Shown: positions 6,831 through 16,361, counted from the first letter of the stretch. The stretch is DNA of 64,000 nt from Actinomadura cremea (GCF_014648495.1 NZ_BMRF01000008.1:1-64000); one strand, 5' to 3'. The notes: generated by a model from the sequence alone, not told the origin. Numbers and translations: made by a program.

Positions 6831-7456
6831 CGGACGGCTCCTTCGGAGGGCGCGCGGAGCCCGATCGGGCGGTGACGGGTCGGCGCGACCTCGTCGAAGG
6901 TGTCGACGATCGCGTCGACGAACCCGTAGTCGAGCGCTTCCCGCGCCGTGTACCAGCGGTCGTGCAGCGAGTCCTCGAAGACCCGCTCGAGGGGTTGGCC
7001 GGTGTCCTCGGCGATGAGGCCGAGCACCGTGTCGCGGGTGTGCCGCAGGTCGCCGGCCTGCAGTTCGATGTCGACGGCGGCGCCGGCGATCCCGGCGGAG
7101 CCCTGGTGCATCAGCACGCGGGCGTGCGGCATGGCGCGGCGCTTGCCGCGGGTCCCGGACGACAGCAGGAACTGGCCGGCGCTGTAGGCGATCCCGAGGA
7201 CGAGCGTGGACACGTCGCACGGGACGAGCCGCATGACATCGCGGATCGCGAGCATCGACGGCACCGACCCGCCGGGGGAATGGATCCACAGCGCGATGTC
7301 GGCCGACGCGTTCTCCGTCGCCAGCGTGATCAGCTGCGTCGCGAGCAGCGTCCCGTTGTCGTCGTCGAGGGGCCCGTCGAGCACCAGCACACGCTGCTGG
7401 TAGAGCTCACGCCGCGCGCGTTCGTCGAACAGCGGCACTTTCCGTTCTTCGCTCAT
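6827..7456 (-). CDS. clpP3: ATP-dependent Clp protease proteolytic subunit (catalytic)
   Basis: 209 residues. SADIALWIHSPGGSVPSMLAIRDVMRL is the ClpP handle region; LGIAYSAGQFLLSSGTRGKR holds the catalytic Ser (residue 92); MPHARVLMHQGSAG holds the His; HDRWYTAREALDYGFVDAIV holds the Asp. The triad is complete, unlike that of the downstream partner. The leading residues ERKVPLFDERARRELYQQRVLVLDG fit the N-terminal axial loop. ATG 7456 has GAGG only two bases upstream and a -10-like CAGAGT six bases upstream, so it may be leaderless. First gene of a two-gene operon; the promoter lacks a good -35, consistent with activator dependence. Confidence 0.92.
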   Translation of the reverse strand: MSEERKVPLFDERARRELYQQRVLVLDGPLDDDNGTLLATQLITLATENASADIALWIHSPGGSVPSMLAIRDVMRLVPCDVSTLVLGIAYSAGQFLLSSGTRGKRRAMPHARVLMHQGSAGIAGAAVDIELQAGDLRHTRDTVLGLIAEDTGQPLERVFEDSLHDRWYTAREALDYGFVDAIVDTFDEVAPTRHRPIGLRAPSEGAVR

Positions 7457-7506
7457 GACCTCACTCTGCGCCGTCGCGGGCGCCGGTGGTGGCCGGATCT
7501 GCCCAC

Positions 7507-7518
7507 GGCGGATCCGCC
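7507..7518. promoter_or_regulatory. Palindrome upstream of the clpP pair
   Basis: GGCGGATCCGCC is a perfect 12-bp palindrome centred 56 bp before the clpP3 start, in the 98-bp gap between that gene and the methyltransferase. If transcription begins at the start codon, this is where an activator such as the PopR-like protein could bind. Known ClgR/PopR sites were not compared, so the assignment is a guess. Confidence 0.3.
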
Positions 7519-7554
7519 CAGAGCAGCGAGCCGCCGCGTGCGGGGGCGTGCCGG

Positions 7555-8346
7555 TCAGGGCTTGCGCGCCACCCCGCCCGCGCACGCGACGTCGGGAGGG
7601 GTGCCCCACGGGTTGGGTTCGGGCCGCCAGTGCGTGACGGTCACGACTCCCGGGTCGAGCAGCTCCAGGCCGTCGAAGTAGCGGGCGATCTGCTCGTGGC
7701 TTCGCGGGGTGTAGGGCCTGGCGCCGCTGTTGGCGTTGTGGTGCCGGATGGCCTCCACGTAGGACTGGACGGTGTCGGTGCCGTCGTAGACCGCCAGGTA
7801 GCTGCCGGACGGCAGCGGCGCCATCAGCCGCCGCACGATCGACCGCGCCTCGTCGTCGTCGGAGACCAGGCCGAGGATGCCCATCAGCATGAGCCCGACG
7901 GGACGGGAGAAGTCGAGGGTCTCGGCGGCCTCGGCCAGGATCGCCTCGGGGTCGCGGACGTCCGCCTCGATGTAGGCGGTGGCGCCCCCGGGGGCGCTGG
8001 TGAGGAGCGCCTCGGCGTGCAGCAGGACGAGCGGGTCGTTGTCGACGTAGACGATGCGGGACTCGGGCGCGAGCCGCTGCGCGACCTCGTGCGTGTTGTC
8101 CATGGTCGGCAGCCCGGTGCCGATGTCGAGGAACTGGCGGATCCCCGCCTCGCCGGCGAGGTACCGGACGACCCGGGTGAGCATGTACCGCGAGTGGCGG
8201 GTCATGTCCGCCATGCCGGGAAAGGTCTGGATCACGCGGTCGCCGGCCTGCCGGTCGACCGGATAGTTGTCCTTGCCGCCCAGGAGGTAGTTCCAGATCC
8301 GGGCCGAGTGCGGCACGGTCGTGTCGATCTCGGGCTTTCCGTTCAT
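7555..8346 (-). CDS. SAM-dependent methyltransferase, DUF574 family
   Basis: 263 residues of the actinobacterial DUF574 (Methyltransf_19) family. VPHSARIWNYLLGGKDNYPVDR is the family signature at the N-terminus, FLDIGTGLPTMDNTHEVAQ is the SAM-binding loop, and VYVDNDPLVLLHAEALL is the acidic loop after the second strand. Substrates of the family are unknown; genes often sit beside XRE/DUF397 pairs, as the second copy in this window does. ATG 8346 is preceded by AGGAG at suitable spacing. Transcribed toward the clpP pair but separated by its own 98-bp gap. Confidence 0.9.
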   Translation of the reverse strand: MNGKPEIDTTVPHSARIWNYLLGGKDNYPVDRQAGDRVIQTFPGMADMTRHSRYMLTRVVRYLAGEAGIRQFLDIGTGLPTMDNTHEVAQRLAPESRIVYVDNDPLVLLHAEALLTSAPGGATAYIEADVRDPEAILAEAAETLDFSRPVGLMLMGILGLVSDDDEARSIVRRLMAPLPSGSYLAVYDGTDTVQSYVEAIRHHNANSGARPYTPRSHEQIARYFDGLELLDPGVVTVTHWRPEPNPWGTPPDVACAGGVARKP

Positions 8347-8459
8347 GGCGGCTCCTGCCTCCGGTGCCTGGCGCCTCGCGCGACCGCGCGGTGATCGGAT
8401 GCGATCTTACGGTCTTTCCCGCCCGAACCGGCCGTGCCGTGACCGCTCGAGCCGCCCGC

Positions 8460-9413
8460 TCAGAGGTGGTGGCGGAGGACCAGGTCCTCCGGGAAGGGGT
8501 CCAGGTAGGTCTGGTCGGCCATGTACCGGAGCCCCTCGCCCTCGGCGTGGTGGCGCAGCAGGGCGATCGGGACGCTGAGGGGCGCGGTGCCCCGCTGGTA
8601 GGACTCGATCGCGGTGCGGACGTCGCGGCGGCGCGTCGGGTCGAGGTGGTCGCCGAGGAACCCGAGGACGTGCTGGAGCGCGTTCGCGTGGCGGCCCCGT
8701 CCGGCGCGCACGGCGAGGGTCGCGTTGAAGGCGCGGCGGTACTCGGCTTCGAGTTCGTCGCGGTCGCCCCGCCCGGCGCGGGCGACGATGCGGCCGGTCT
8801 CGCGGTAGCCCTCGGGGTGGTGGGCGAGCAGCTGCATCTTGTGCCGGCTGTGGAAGTCGACCAGGTCGCGGGGGCGCCAGTCGGTCTCGAATAACGCGCG
8901 GAGCCGCGCGTGGGCGAACACGCGCTCGACGAAGTGCTCGCGGAGGACGGGGTCGTTGAGCCGTCCGTCCTCTTCGGCGGGCAGGTCGGGGAGGGTATCG
9001 CGGACGCGCGCGGCGAACACGCCGGTGCCGCGGCGGTCGACCGGCTGGCCGTCGGTGCGCTCGTCCGGCCCGGAGGCGTGGCGCGGGAGGTTCAGCAGCC
9101 CGCAGCTGGGTGACCGGGCCTTGAACACGTAGCCGTCGAGGCTCTCCAGGTCGGGGATGCGCCGGTCGGCGAGCGCCGTCATGGCGGCGGTGTGGTCGGT
9201 GCCGTCCTTGGTGCGGATCCGCCCGTCGGTGTGCACGCGCATGGTGGGACGGGGCGCGCCGAGCCCGATCTCCATCTCGGGGCACACGGGCACCCAGTCG
9301 ACGTGCCGGGACAGCTGCCCGGTGAGGAACCGGTCGCGGCTGTGGGCGCCGTTGTAGCGGACGGGGGCGCCCAGCAGGCAGCTGGACACCGCGAGCCGTG
9401 GTCGTGTCGTCAT
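8460..9413 (-). CDS. DUF523–DUF1722 protein (TudS-like iron–sulfur domain plus YbgA-like domain)
   Basis: 317 residues. The N-terminal ~150 residues are DUF523: SSCLLGAPVRYNG (Cys near residue 12), VPVCPEMEIGLGAPR (Cys near 44) and ARSPSCGLLN (Cys near 104). These three cysteines match the cluster ligands of the DUF523 desulfidase TudS. Residues ~190-310 are DUF1722: FHSRHKMQLLAHHPEGYRETGRIVA and HANALQHVLGFLGDHLD. In other bacteria this fusion is found near photolyase or nucleotide-salvage genes; no such gene is adjacent here. Activity on thiolated nucleobases is possible but unproven. GGGAG precedes ATG 9413 closely. Confidence 0.88.
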   Translation of the reverse strand: MTTRPRLAVSSCLLGAPVRYNGAHSRDRFLTGQLSRHVDWVPVCPEMEIGLGAPRPTMRVHTDGRIRTKDGTDHTAAMTALADRRIPDLESLDGYVFKARSPSCGLLNLPRHASGPDERTDGQPVDRRGTGVFAARVRDTLPDLPAEEDGRLNDPVLREHFVERVFAHARLRALFETDWRPRDLVDFHSRHKMQLLAHHPEGYRETGRIVARAGRGDRDELEAEYRRAFNATLAVRAGRGRHANALQHVLGFLGDHLDPTRRRDVRTAIESYQRGTAPLSVPIALLRHHAEGEGLRYMADQTYLDPFPEDLVLRHHL

Positions 9414-9455
9414 GGTCTCCCGACCCCTACCCGGTGTGACCTGGCCGTACCCGGC

Positions 9456-11402
9456 TCACGACGCGCGGGCGTCGCCGTCCACGAGGTCGGACCGGTAGGC
9501 GGACGCCTGGAGGCCGTACAGGTCGGCGTAGATCCCGCCCTCGGCCATCAGCTCGCCGTGGGTGCCGTGCTCGGTGACCCGGCCGCGGTCGAGGACGTAG
9601 ACGCGGTCGGCGTGCCGGACGCTCGCGAGCCGGTGGGTGATCAGCAGGACGGTGCGTCCGTGGCGGGCGGCGTGCGCGCGGATCTGCTCGAAGAGGCGGT
9701 GCTCGGCGCGCGCGTCGAGCGCGGCGGTGGGCTCGTCGCAGATGAGCAGGGGCGCGTCGCGGTAGAAGCCGCGCGCGGCCGCGAGGCGCTGCCACTGGCC
9801 GCCCGACAGCTCGTGCCCGTCGGCGAAGCGCTTGTCGAGGAGGGTGTCGAGCCCGTGCGGGAGGTCGGCGACGACCTCGTCGGCGCCGGACGCGGCGGTG
9901 GCGCGGTCGACGGCCGCGCGGACGCCAGGGGCGGCGAGGTCGTCGCCCATGGTGATGTTGTCGGCGGCGGTCATCGGCCAGTGCGTGTGGTCCTGGGCGA
10001 CGACGGCGATGGCGCCGCGGAGGACCTCGGGGTGCAGCTCGTCGGCGCGGACGTCGTCCCAGCGGACGACCCCGTCCTGCGGGCTGTACAGGCCCGCGAG
10101 GATCTTCGCGAGGGTCGTCTTGCCGGAGCCGTTCTCGCCGACCAGGGCGACGATCTCGCCGCGGCGGAGCCGGACCGACACCTTGTCCAGGGCGGGCGCG
10201 TCGGCGTCGGGGTAGGTGAAGGTGACGTCCTCGGCGGTGATCTCCCGGAACTCCCGCGGGGCGGGCGCGCCGGCGGGGCCGGGGTGCCGGACGCGCCGTT
10301 CGGCGGTCTCGCAGTAGGCGACGTAGTCGCCGAAGTACAGGCCGTCCTCGTAGCAGCGGTTGAGGCTGTAGACGAGGTTGATCAGGGACGTCTGCCCGGC
10401 GCGGATGGCGAGGACGGCCGTGCCCGCGACGGCGAGCGGCATGACGCCCCGCCACAGCAGGACGCCGAGCGCGGCGTACATGAGGGCCGTCGCGACGCCC
10501 TTGAGGAGGTCGCCGTGGACCTGCGCGGCGGTCTGGCGGCGCGCGAGGTCCAGCAGGACGTCGCGGATGTGGGCGGCGAGGGCGGAGTGGCGGAGCAGCA
10601 GGAAGTCGCGGACGGTGAAGGAGCGGACCTCGGCGGCGTGCGCGCGCTCGGTCATCAGGTCGGTGAGGATCCAGTTGCGCCGCCGGGCCTCGACGAGGCC
10701 GAGCTGGGTCAGGTAGCCGAGCCGCGCGGCGCGGACCGCGGCCCAGCCTTCGGGGAACGCGGTCAGCAGGAGGAGCGGCAGCAGGACCGGGTGCAGGACG
10801 CCGAGCGCGCCCGCGGCGGCCAGGACGCCGACGGTGGCGGTGAACAGGTCGACGGCGTTGTCGACCATCGACGGGGCCGAGTCCACGCCCCGCAGCTTGG
10901 CCCGGTGCAGGTCGTCCTGGAACCGGGCGTCGTCGAACGCGGTGAGGTCGATCGCGGTGGTGACCTCGTACAGGCGCTGCTCGACGAGCCGCAGGACCTG
11001 CGGCCGCAGCCGGGCCTGCGCCCACTGGGCCGCCGCCGCGCACGCGGCCCGCGCGGTGACGGCCGCGCCGACCAGCAGGAGCTGCGGGGCGGCGGCGCGC
11101 ACCCGGTCGGGGGTGGGGCCCGCCGACAGCAGCGCGGTGAGCACGCCGGTCGTGGCGAGCAGCCCGAACGCCGTGAACACCCCGGCGACGACGTTGAGGC
11201 TGATCGTGGCGATGAGGTCGCGCCGGGCGGCCCGCCACGCGAGCCGCATGACCTGGCCGATCAGCATCGGGAGCCGCCGGGCCATGGTGAGCGTCCCGGT
11301 CCGCGACAGCTCGGTGGCCTTGCCGTACCAGGCGTGCTCGGCGAGTTTCGGTCCCGGTGGCGCGGCGCGGCGCTCGCGCCGCCGGGACGTCCTGATCCGC
11401 AT
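9456..11402 (-). CDS. ABC exporter half-transporter (fused membrane and ATP-binding domains)
   Basis: 648 residues, the usual size of a type IV exporter half-unit. The transmembrane domain spans about residues 45-355 (segments such as LNVVAGVFTAFGLLATTGVLTALL and GVLHPVLLPLLLLTAF). The nucleotide-binding domain has Walker A GENGSGKTTLAKIL near 420, LSGGQWQRLAAARG near 535 and Walker B LLICDEPTAALDARAEH. GGAGG lies six bases before ATG 11402. It must work as a homodimer or with a partner encoded elsewhere; the cargo is unknown. Divergent from the large P-type ATPase with a 207-bp intergenic region. Confidence 0.9.
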   Translation of the reverse strand: MRIRTSRRRERRAAPPGPKLAEHAWYGKATELSRTGTLTMARRLPMLIGQVMRLAWRAARRDLIATISLNVVAGVFTAFGLLATTGVLTALLSAGPTPDRVRAAAPQLLLVGAAVTARAACAAAAQWAQARLRPQVLRLVEQRLYEVTTAIDLTAFDDARFQDDLHRAKLRGVDSAPSMVDNAVDLFTATVGVLAAAGALGVLHPVLLPLLLLTAFPEGWAAVRAARLGYLTQLGLVEARRRNWILTDLMTERAHAAEVRSFTVRDFLLLRHSALAAHIRDVLLDLARRQTAAQVHGDLLKGVATALMYAALGVLLWRGVMPLAVAGTAVLAIRAGQTSLINLVYSLNRCYEDGLYFGDYVAYCETAERRVRHPGPAGAPAPREFREITAEDVTFTYPDADAPALDKVSVRLRRGEIVALVGENGSGKTTLAKILAGLYSPQDGVVRWDDVRADELHPEVLRGAIAVVAQDHTHWPMTAADNITMGDDLAAPGVRAAVDRATAASGADEVVADLPHGLDTLLDKRFADGHELSGGQWQRLAAARGFYRDAPLLICDEPTAALDARAEHRLFEQIRAHAARHGRTVLLITHRLASVRHADRVYVLDRGRVTEHGTHGELMAEGGIYADLYGLQASAYRSDLVDGDARAS

Positions 11403-11609
11403 CGACGACCTCCAGCAGTCCGGCGCGCGACCCGGATCCACCTTCGTGCCTGGTACGTGGCGGGAGGAGGGGCCATGGTGGCGTCCGGGACGCCACAGTT
11501 CTCCGCCGGACGGGTAAGCCGCCGAGCGCGCTGTTTGCGATCCGTCACTCCGGGTAGTCGATCGCGGAGTCGACGAGGGGGTACGGCCTTGCGGATCCCG
11601 GGGACGTCC

Positions 11610-14600
11610 ATGGCCGGGGCCGTCCGCACGGGGGTGCGCCGGGCGGCGGCGCTCGCCGCCGGGGGGCCGCGCCGCCGGGTGTGGGCCGAGGACGGACGGG
11701 CGCACATCCAGGTGCACGGCCTGCCGGGCGGCGGCCCGGCGCACCGGCGGTACACCGAGGCGCTGACCGGGGCGCTGCGGCGCCTGGAGGGTGTCGGCTG
11801 GGCGGAGGTCAACGCGGTCACCGGGCACGTCCTGGTGGCGTACGCGCAGGACGCCGTGGACGTGCCCGCCCTGGTGGCGGCGATCGAGGACGTGGAGGCC
11901 GAGCACGCGGCCGCCCGGTCCGACGCGTCCGCGCACACCGTGCGTCCGGACGACGAGATGGCGTGGGCGTCGGCGCTGTCGGCCCTCGTCGCGGACTGCG
12001 CGGGGGCCGCGGGGGCGGTGGCCGGACGGCTGCTGCTGCGCCCGCCGCTGCCGAGCCCGGTGCGGGCCGCGGTCTCGGTGGCGGACTCGGTCCCGCAGGT
12101 GCGGGGCGTGCTGGAGCGGCGGCTCGGCGCGCTGCGCGCGGACGCCCTGCTCGGGGTGGCGAACGCCGTCGCGCAGGGCGCCGGGCAGGGCCTCGCGCCG
12201 GTGGCGGTCGACGCGGCCCACCGGGTGTTCCAGCTGTACGAGATCGCCGCGCGCCGGGAGGCGTGGCGGGCCCGCGAGCCGCGCCTGGGCGCGCCGGGGC
12301 AGCCGGTCGACCGCGGCGTCCGGGTCGAGCGTCCGTGCCCGCTGCCGGACGGGCCGGTGGAGCGGGCCGCGGACCGCACGGCGCTGGGCGACCTGCTCGG
12401 GGGCACGGGCGTGCTGGCCGGGACGCGCGACGCGGCGGCGGCCGCCGACCTGCTGATGGCGACCCTCCCCAAGGCGGCGCGGCACGGCCGGGAGGCGTTC
12501 GCGGCGGTGCTGGCCCACGACCTCGCGCGGCGGGGCGTGGTGCAGCTCGACCCGGGGGCGCTGCGGCGGCTGGACCGGATCGGCGCGGTGGTGATCGACT
12601 CGGCGGTGCTGTGCGACGGGGAGCTGCGGCTGCTGTCGGCGGTCTCCACCGGGGACGACCTGGACGACGCGGGCGTGTGGCGTGCGGCCGACGCGCTGCT
12701 CGCCGGGTACGGCCGCGACGACCTGGCGGGCCCCGGCCCCTGGCCGGGCGCGGACGGGTGGCGGCTGGAGCGCGCGGCGGACGCGCCGTCCGGCGGCCCG
12801 GCCGACGCGAGCGGCGTCACGCTCGACCTGGTCGGCGGGACGGGCGCGCGGTGCGGCCGGGTGCGGGTGGGGGCGTCGCTCGACCCGCTCGCCGAGGGGC
12901 TGCTGGCGGCGGCGCACGAGGCGGCGGGCGTGGTGGTGCTGACCGAGCACGCCGGCACGCGGGAGCTGCTCGCCTGGGGGGACGACTCCCCGGTGCCGGC
13001 GGGCGGGCTGGCGCGCAGCGTCCGCGACCTGCAACGCGACGGGCACGGCGTCATGGTGATCGCGGCCGGGCGGGACGAGGCGCTCGCCGCCGCCGACGTG
13101 GGGATCGGTGTGCTGCGCGGGGACGCGCCGGCCGACTGGCACGCGGACCTCGTGTGCGGCCCCGGGCTGGCGGAGGTGTGGCGGCTCCCGGCGGCGGTCC
13201 GGCCGGCGCGGCGGGCGAGCGAACGGGCCGCGCAGCTGTCGCTGAGCGCGTCCGCGCTGGGGGCGCTGCTGCTGGTGGGGAGGCCGCGGCGGCGCGGCGG
13301 GGGGCCGTCGCGGCGCGTGTTCGGCTCCTGGCGGGACGTCCCGCCGGTGCATGCGGCGTCGCTGGCGGCGATGCTGGCGAACGCGGTGGCGGCCCGACGG
13401 CTGAACCACCGCCCACCGCCGCCGCCGGTGATCCGGGACGCCTGGCACGCGCTCACCGCCGAGGAGGCATGGCGGCGCCTCACCCGCACCGCGGCGGGAC
13501 GCGAGGCCGGATCCGCGACCGGGCGCGCCGACGGGCGCGAGGCCGGGCACGCGGCCGGGCACGCGGCCGGGGCCGTCGCGGCGGGGGTGCGGTTCGCCGG
13601 GGCCGTCCGGCAGGAGCTCGACGACCCCCTGACGCCCGTCCTCGCGCTCGGGGCGGCGGCGTCGGCGGTGGTGGGCTCCAGCGTGGACGCGCTGCTCGTC
13701 GCCGGGGTCATGACCGGCAACGCGCTCATCGGCGCCGCGCAGCGGACGCGGGCGGAGCGGGCCCTCGCGGACCTGATGCTCGGGCAGCGGCTCCACGCCC
13801 GCCGCCTGCGCGTCGCCGCGGGGACGGCCGGTGGCTTCGCGCGGCTGCGCGACGCCCCCGCCGACCGGGTCACCGCCGACCGGCTGCGCGCCGGGGACGC
13901 GATCCTGCTGGGCGCGGAGGACGTCGTCCCGGCGGACGCGCGGCTGCTGTGGGCCGAGTCGCTGGAGATGGACGAGGCCACGCTGACGGGCGAGTCGGTG
14001 CCGGTCGGCAAGAGCGTCGAGCCGTCGCCGGGCAACGACCCGGCCGACCGGCACTGCATGGTCTACGAGGGCACCACGGTCAGCGCGGGGTCGGCGGTCG
14101 CGGCGGTCGTCGCGACGGCCGAGGCGACCGAGGCGGGGCGGGCCGCCGCGCTCGCGGGCCGCGCGGACACCTCGTCCAGCATGCAGGCGCGGCTCGCGGA
14201 GCTCACGCACCAGGCCCTGCCCGCCACGGCGCTGGGCGGCGCGGCCGTCACCGCGCTCGGGCTGCTGCACGGCCTGGACCTGCGGCGCGCCCTCGGCTCG
14301 GGCGTCGCGATCGCGGTGGCGGCCGTCCCCGAGGGGCTGCCGCTGGTGGCGACGGTCGCGCAGCTCGCGGCGGCGCGGCGGCTGTCGCGGCTCGGCGTCC
14401 TCGTCCGCTCGACCCGGGCGCTGGAGGCGCTCGGCCGGGTGGACACGCTGTGCTTCGACAAGACCGGCACCCTCACCGAGGGGCGGCTGCAGGTCGTCCG
14501 GGCGTCCGGTCCCGCCCATCCGCTGCCGCTCACCGGGGACGACGGACGGCGCATCCTGCGGGTCGCGGCCCGCGCGTGCCCGCCGCCGGACGTCGCCCCG

Positions 14601-16145
14601 CACGCGGCCCCGCACGCGACCGACCGGGCGGTGCTGGAGCGCGCGGAGAGCCTGCCGCCCGACACCGGGTGGCGGCTCGCGGAGGAGCTGCCGTTCGAGA
14701 CGACCCGGGGGTTCTCCGCGTCCCTCGGACACGACGGCGACCGGGCGGTCATCGCGGTGAAGGGCGCCCCGGAGATGCTGCTGGCCCAGTGCGTCCGGGT
14801 CCACGGCGGGCAGCGGCGCCCCGACCTCAAGGGCGCCGCGCGCAGGGCCACCGCGCGGGGCGGCGGGGAGGACGCGCCGCTCACGGCCGCCCGCCGCCGG
14901 TCCGCCGCCGCGACCGTGCACCGGCTGGCCGGGCAGGGGCTGCGGGTGCTCGCCATCGCGGAGCGGACCGTCCCGGACGCCGCCGCCGTGCGCGGCGAAC
15001 TCGCCGAGCACGTCGCGGACCTCACCCTGCTGGGCTTCATCGGGATCGCCGACACCCCGCGCCCCACCGCGCAGGAGGCGGTGCAGCGGCTCCGCGACGC
15101 CGGGGTGCGGGTCACCATGATCACCGGGGACCATCCGGACACCGCCGCCGCCGTCGCCGCCGAACTCGGCATCCCCGGCGCCGACCGCGTGGTCACCGGC
15201 GCGGAGATGGACGCGCTGCCGGTCGCCGCGCGGGTGAAGGCCGTCGAGGACGCGTCCGTCTTCGCCCGCGTCTCGCCCGCCCAGAAGGTCCGCATCGTCA
15301 AGGACCTGCACCGGGCCGGACGGGTGGTCGCGATGACCGGTGACGGTGCGAACGACGCCGCGGCCATCCAGCGCGCCGACGTCGGTATCGCCGTCGCGGG
15401 GCGCGGCTCCGGCGCGGCCCGCAGCGCGGCGGACCTGGTCCTCACGGCGCCCGACAACGCGCTGATCCTGGACGCGCTGCGCGAGGGGCGCGCGCTGTGG
15501 CGCAGCGTCCGGGACGCCGCGGCGATCCTCGTCGGCGGCAACGCGGGCGAGGTGGCGTTCACCGTCCTCGGGACGGCCCTGGAGGGCGACGCCCCGCTGA
15601 GCCCCCGTCAGGTCCTCGTGGTCAACATGCTCACCGACATGCTGCCGTCGCTCGCGGTGGCGATCACCCCGGCCGGGCCGGGCGCCGATCCCGCGGCGCC
15701 GCTCGGCGGCGGCCCGGTCCGCGGGTTCACCGGCCGGGACATGCGGCAGGTGCTGGCCGTGCGCGGCACCGCGACCGCGGCGGCGGCGCTGGTGTCCTGG
15801 CAGGCGGGCCGGGTCGCCCGGTTCCTTCCGGGCGGGGCCCGCCGCGCGTCCACGATGGGGCTGGCCGCGCTGGTCGGCGCGCAGCTCGGGCAGACGCTCA
15901 TCGCGCGCTGGCACAGCCCGCTCGTCCTCGCCACCTGCGCGGTGTCGGCCGGCGCGCTGTTCGCCGTGGTCGAGACGCCCGGCGTCAGCCGGTTCTTCGG
16001 CTGCGCCCCGCTGGGCGCCGGGGCGTGGACGATCGTCCTGCTGGCGGCCGCGGGCGCGACCCTCGGCGCCGCCGTGGCCGCGCGGTTCCCGCCGTCCCCC
16101 CGGGCGGCGGGGACCGCGCGTCCGGACGCCGCGCCGTCCGGCTGA
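11610..16145 (+). CDS. Giant cation-transporting P-type ATPase (CtpI/CtpH-like)
   Basis: 1511 residues, about twice the size of an ordinary P-type ATPase and close to the mycobacterial CtpI/CtpH group. An HMA-like fold occupies roughly residues 25-100, followed by a second, degenerate ATPase-like half up to about 620. The active half has LTGESVPVGKS, VPEGLPLVATVAQLA, CFDKTGTLTEGRL with the phosphorylated Asp at residue 950, VTMITGDHPDTAAA and VAMTGDGANDAAAIQRADVG. The transported ion cannot be assigned; no CPC metal motif is seen, whereas VPEGLP recalls Ca2+/P2-type pumps. ATG 11610 has a weak GGGGA upstream; TTG 11589 is an alternative. A repetitive Gly/Ala/His stretch (about 640-660) is probably a linker. 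Confidence 0.85.
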   Translation: MAGAVRTGVRRAAALAAGGPRRRVWAEDGRAHIQVHGLPGGGPAHRRYTEALTGALRRLEGVGWAEVNAVTGHVLVAYAQDAVDVPALVAAIEDVEAEHAAARSDASAHTVRPDDEMAWASALSALVADCAGAAGAVAGRLLLRPPLPSPVRAAVSVADSVPQVRGVLERRLGALRADALLGVANAVAQGAGQGLAPVAVDAAHRVFQLYEIAARREAWRAREPRLGAPGQPVDRGVRVERPCPLPDGPVERAADRTALGDLLGGTGVLAGTRDAAAAADLLMATLPKAARHGREAFAAVLAHDLARRGVVQLDPGALRRLDRIGAVVIDSAVLCDGELRLLSAVSTGDDLDDAGVWRAADALLAGYGRDDLAGPGPWPGADGWRLERAADAPSGGPADASGVTLDLVGGTGARCGRVRVGASLDPLAEGLLAAAHEAAGVVVLTEHAGTRELLAWGDDSPVPAGGLARSVRDLQRDGHGVMVIAAGRDEALAAADVGIGVLRGDAPADWHADLVCGPGLAEVWRLPAAVRPARRASERAAQLSLSASALGALLLVGRPRRRGGGPSRRVFGSWRDVPPVHAASLAAMLANAVAARRLNHRPPPPPVIRDAWHALTAEEAWRRLTRTAAGREAGSATGRADGREAGHAAGHAAGAVAAGVRFAGAVRQELDDPLTPVLALGAAASAVVGSSVDALLVAGVMTGNALIGAAQRTRAERALADLMLGQRLHARRLRVAAGTAGGFARLRDAPADRVTADRLRAGDAILLGAEDVVPADARLLWAESLEMDEATLTGESVPVGKSVEPSPGNDPADRHCMVYEGTTVSAGSAVAAVVATAEATEAGRAAALAGRADTSSSMQARLAELTHQALPATALGGAAVTALGLLHGLDLRRALGSGVAIAVAAVPEGLPLVATVAQLAAARRLSRLGVLVRSTRALEALGRVDTLCFDKTGTLTEGRLQVVRASGPAHPLPLTGDDGRRILRVAARACPPPDVAPHAAPHATDRAVLERAESLPPDTGWRLAEELPFETTRGFSASLGHDGDRAVIAVKGAPEMLLAQCVRVHGGQRRPDLKGAARRATARGGGEDAPLTAARRRSAAATVHRLAGQGLRVLAIAERTVPDAAAVRGELAEHVADLTLLGFIGIADTPRPTAQEAVQRLRDAGVRVTMITGDHPDTAAAVAAELGIPGADRVVTGAEMDALPVAARVKAVEDASVFARVSPAQKVRIVKDLHRAGRVVAMTGDGANDAAAIQRADVGIAVAGRGSGAARSAADLVLTAPDNALILDALREGRALWRSVRDAAAILVGGNAGEVAFTVLGTALEGDAPLSPRQVLVVNMLTDMLPSLAVAITPAGPGADPAAPLGGGPVRGFTGRDMRQVLAVRGTATAAAALVSWQAGRVARFLPGGARRASTMGLAALVGAQLGQTLIARWHSPLVLATCAVSAGALFAVVETPGVSRFFGCAPLGAGAWTIVLLAAAGATLGAAVAARFPPSPRAAGTARPDAAPSG

Positions 16146-16175
16146 CCGGAGTCCGTCATCTGGGCTCCTCGGATC

Positions 16176-16361
16176 GTGACCGCCGAGGACGACTTCCTGC
16201 TGCGCGAGGGGGTGGCGCTGCTGCTGCGCGCCGAGTCCCTCGACCTGGCGCCGACCGACCGCGCGGACCGGCGGGTCGCGGCCGTCCTGCGCTACCTGGA
16301 CGAGACGGGCCGGCGCGTCCGACCGGGCGTCCCGGGCGGCCCCCGATCGGCGGGCCCTTGA
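16176..16361 (+). CDS. Small hypothetical protein
   Basis: A 61-codon frame from GTG 16176, beginning TAEDDFLLREGVALLLRAE and ending in an Arg/Pro/Gly tail. The amphipathic front half looks protein-like, but no ribosome-binding site is convincing and no family is recognised. Its last codons overlap the presumed promoter of the Mn2+ riboswitch, which argues for caution. Confidence 0.3.
   Translation: MTAEDDFLLREGVALLLRAESLDLAPTDRADRRVAAVLRYLDETGRRVRPGVPGGPRSAGP

Noticed and set aside
9192-11609. In-frame open extension upstream of the large P-type ATPase (about 800 codons)
   Set aside because: It runs antisense through the DUF523 and ABC exporter genes, whose motifs are clear on the other strand. 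High GC content keeps the shadow frame open.
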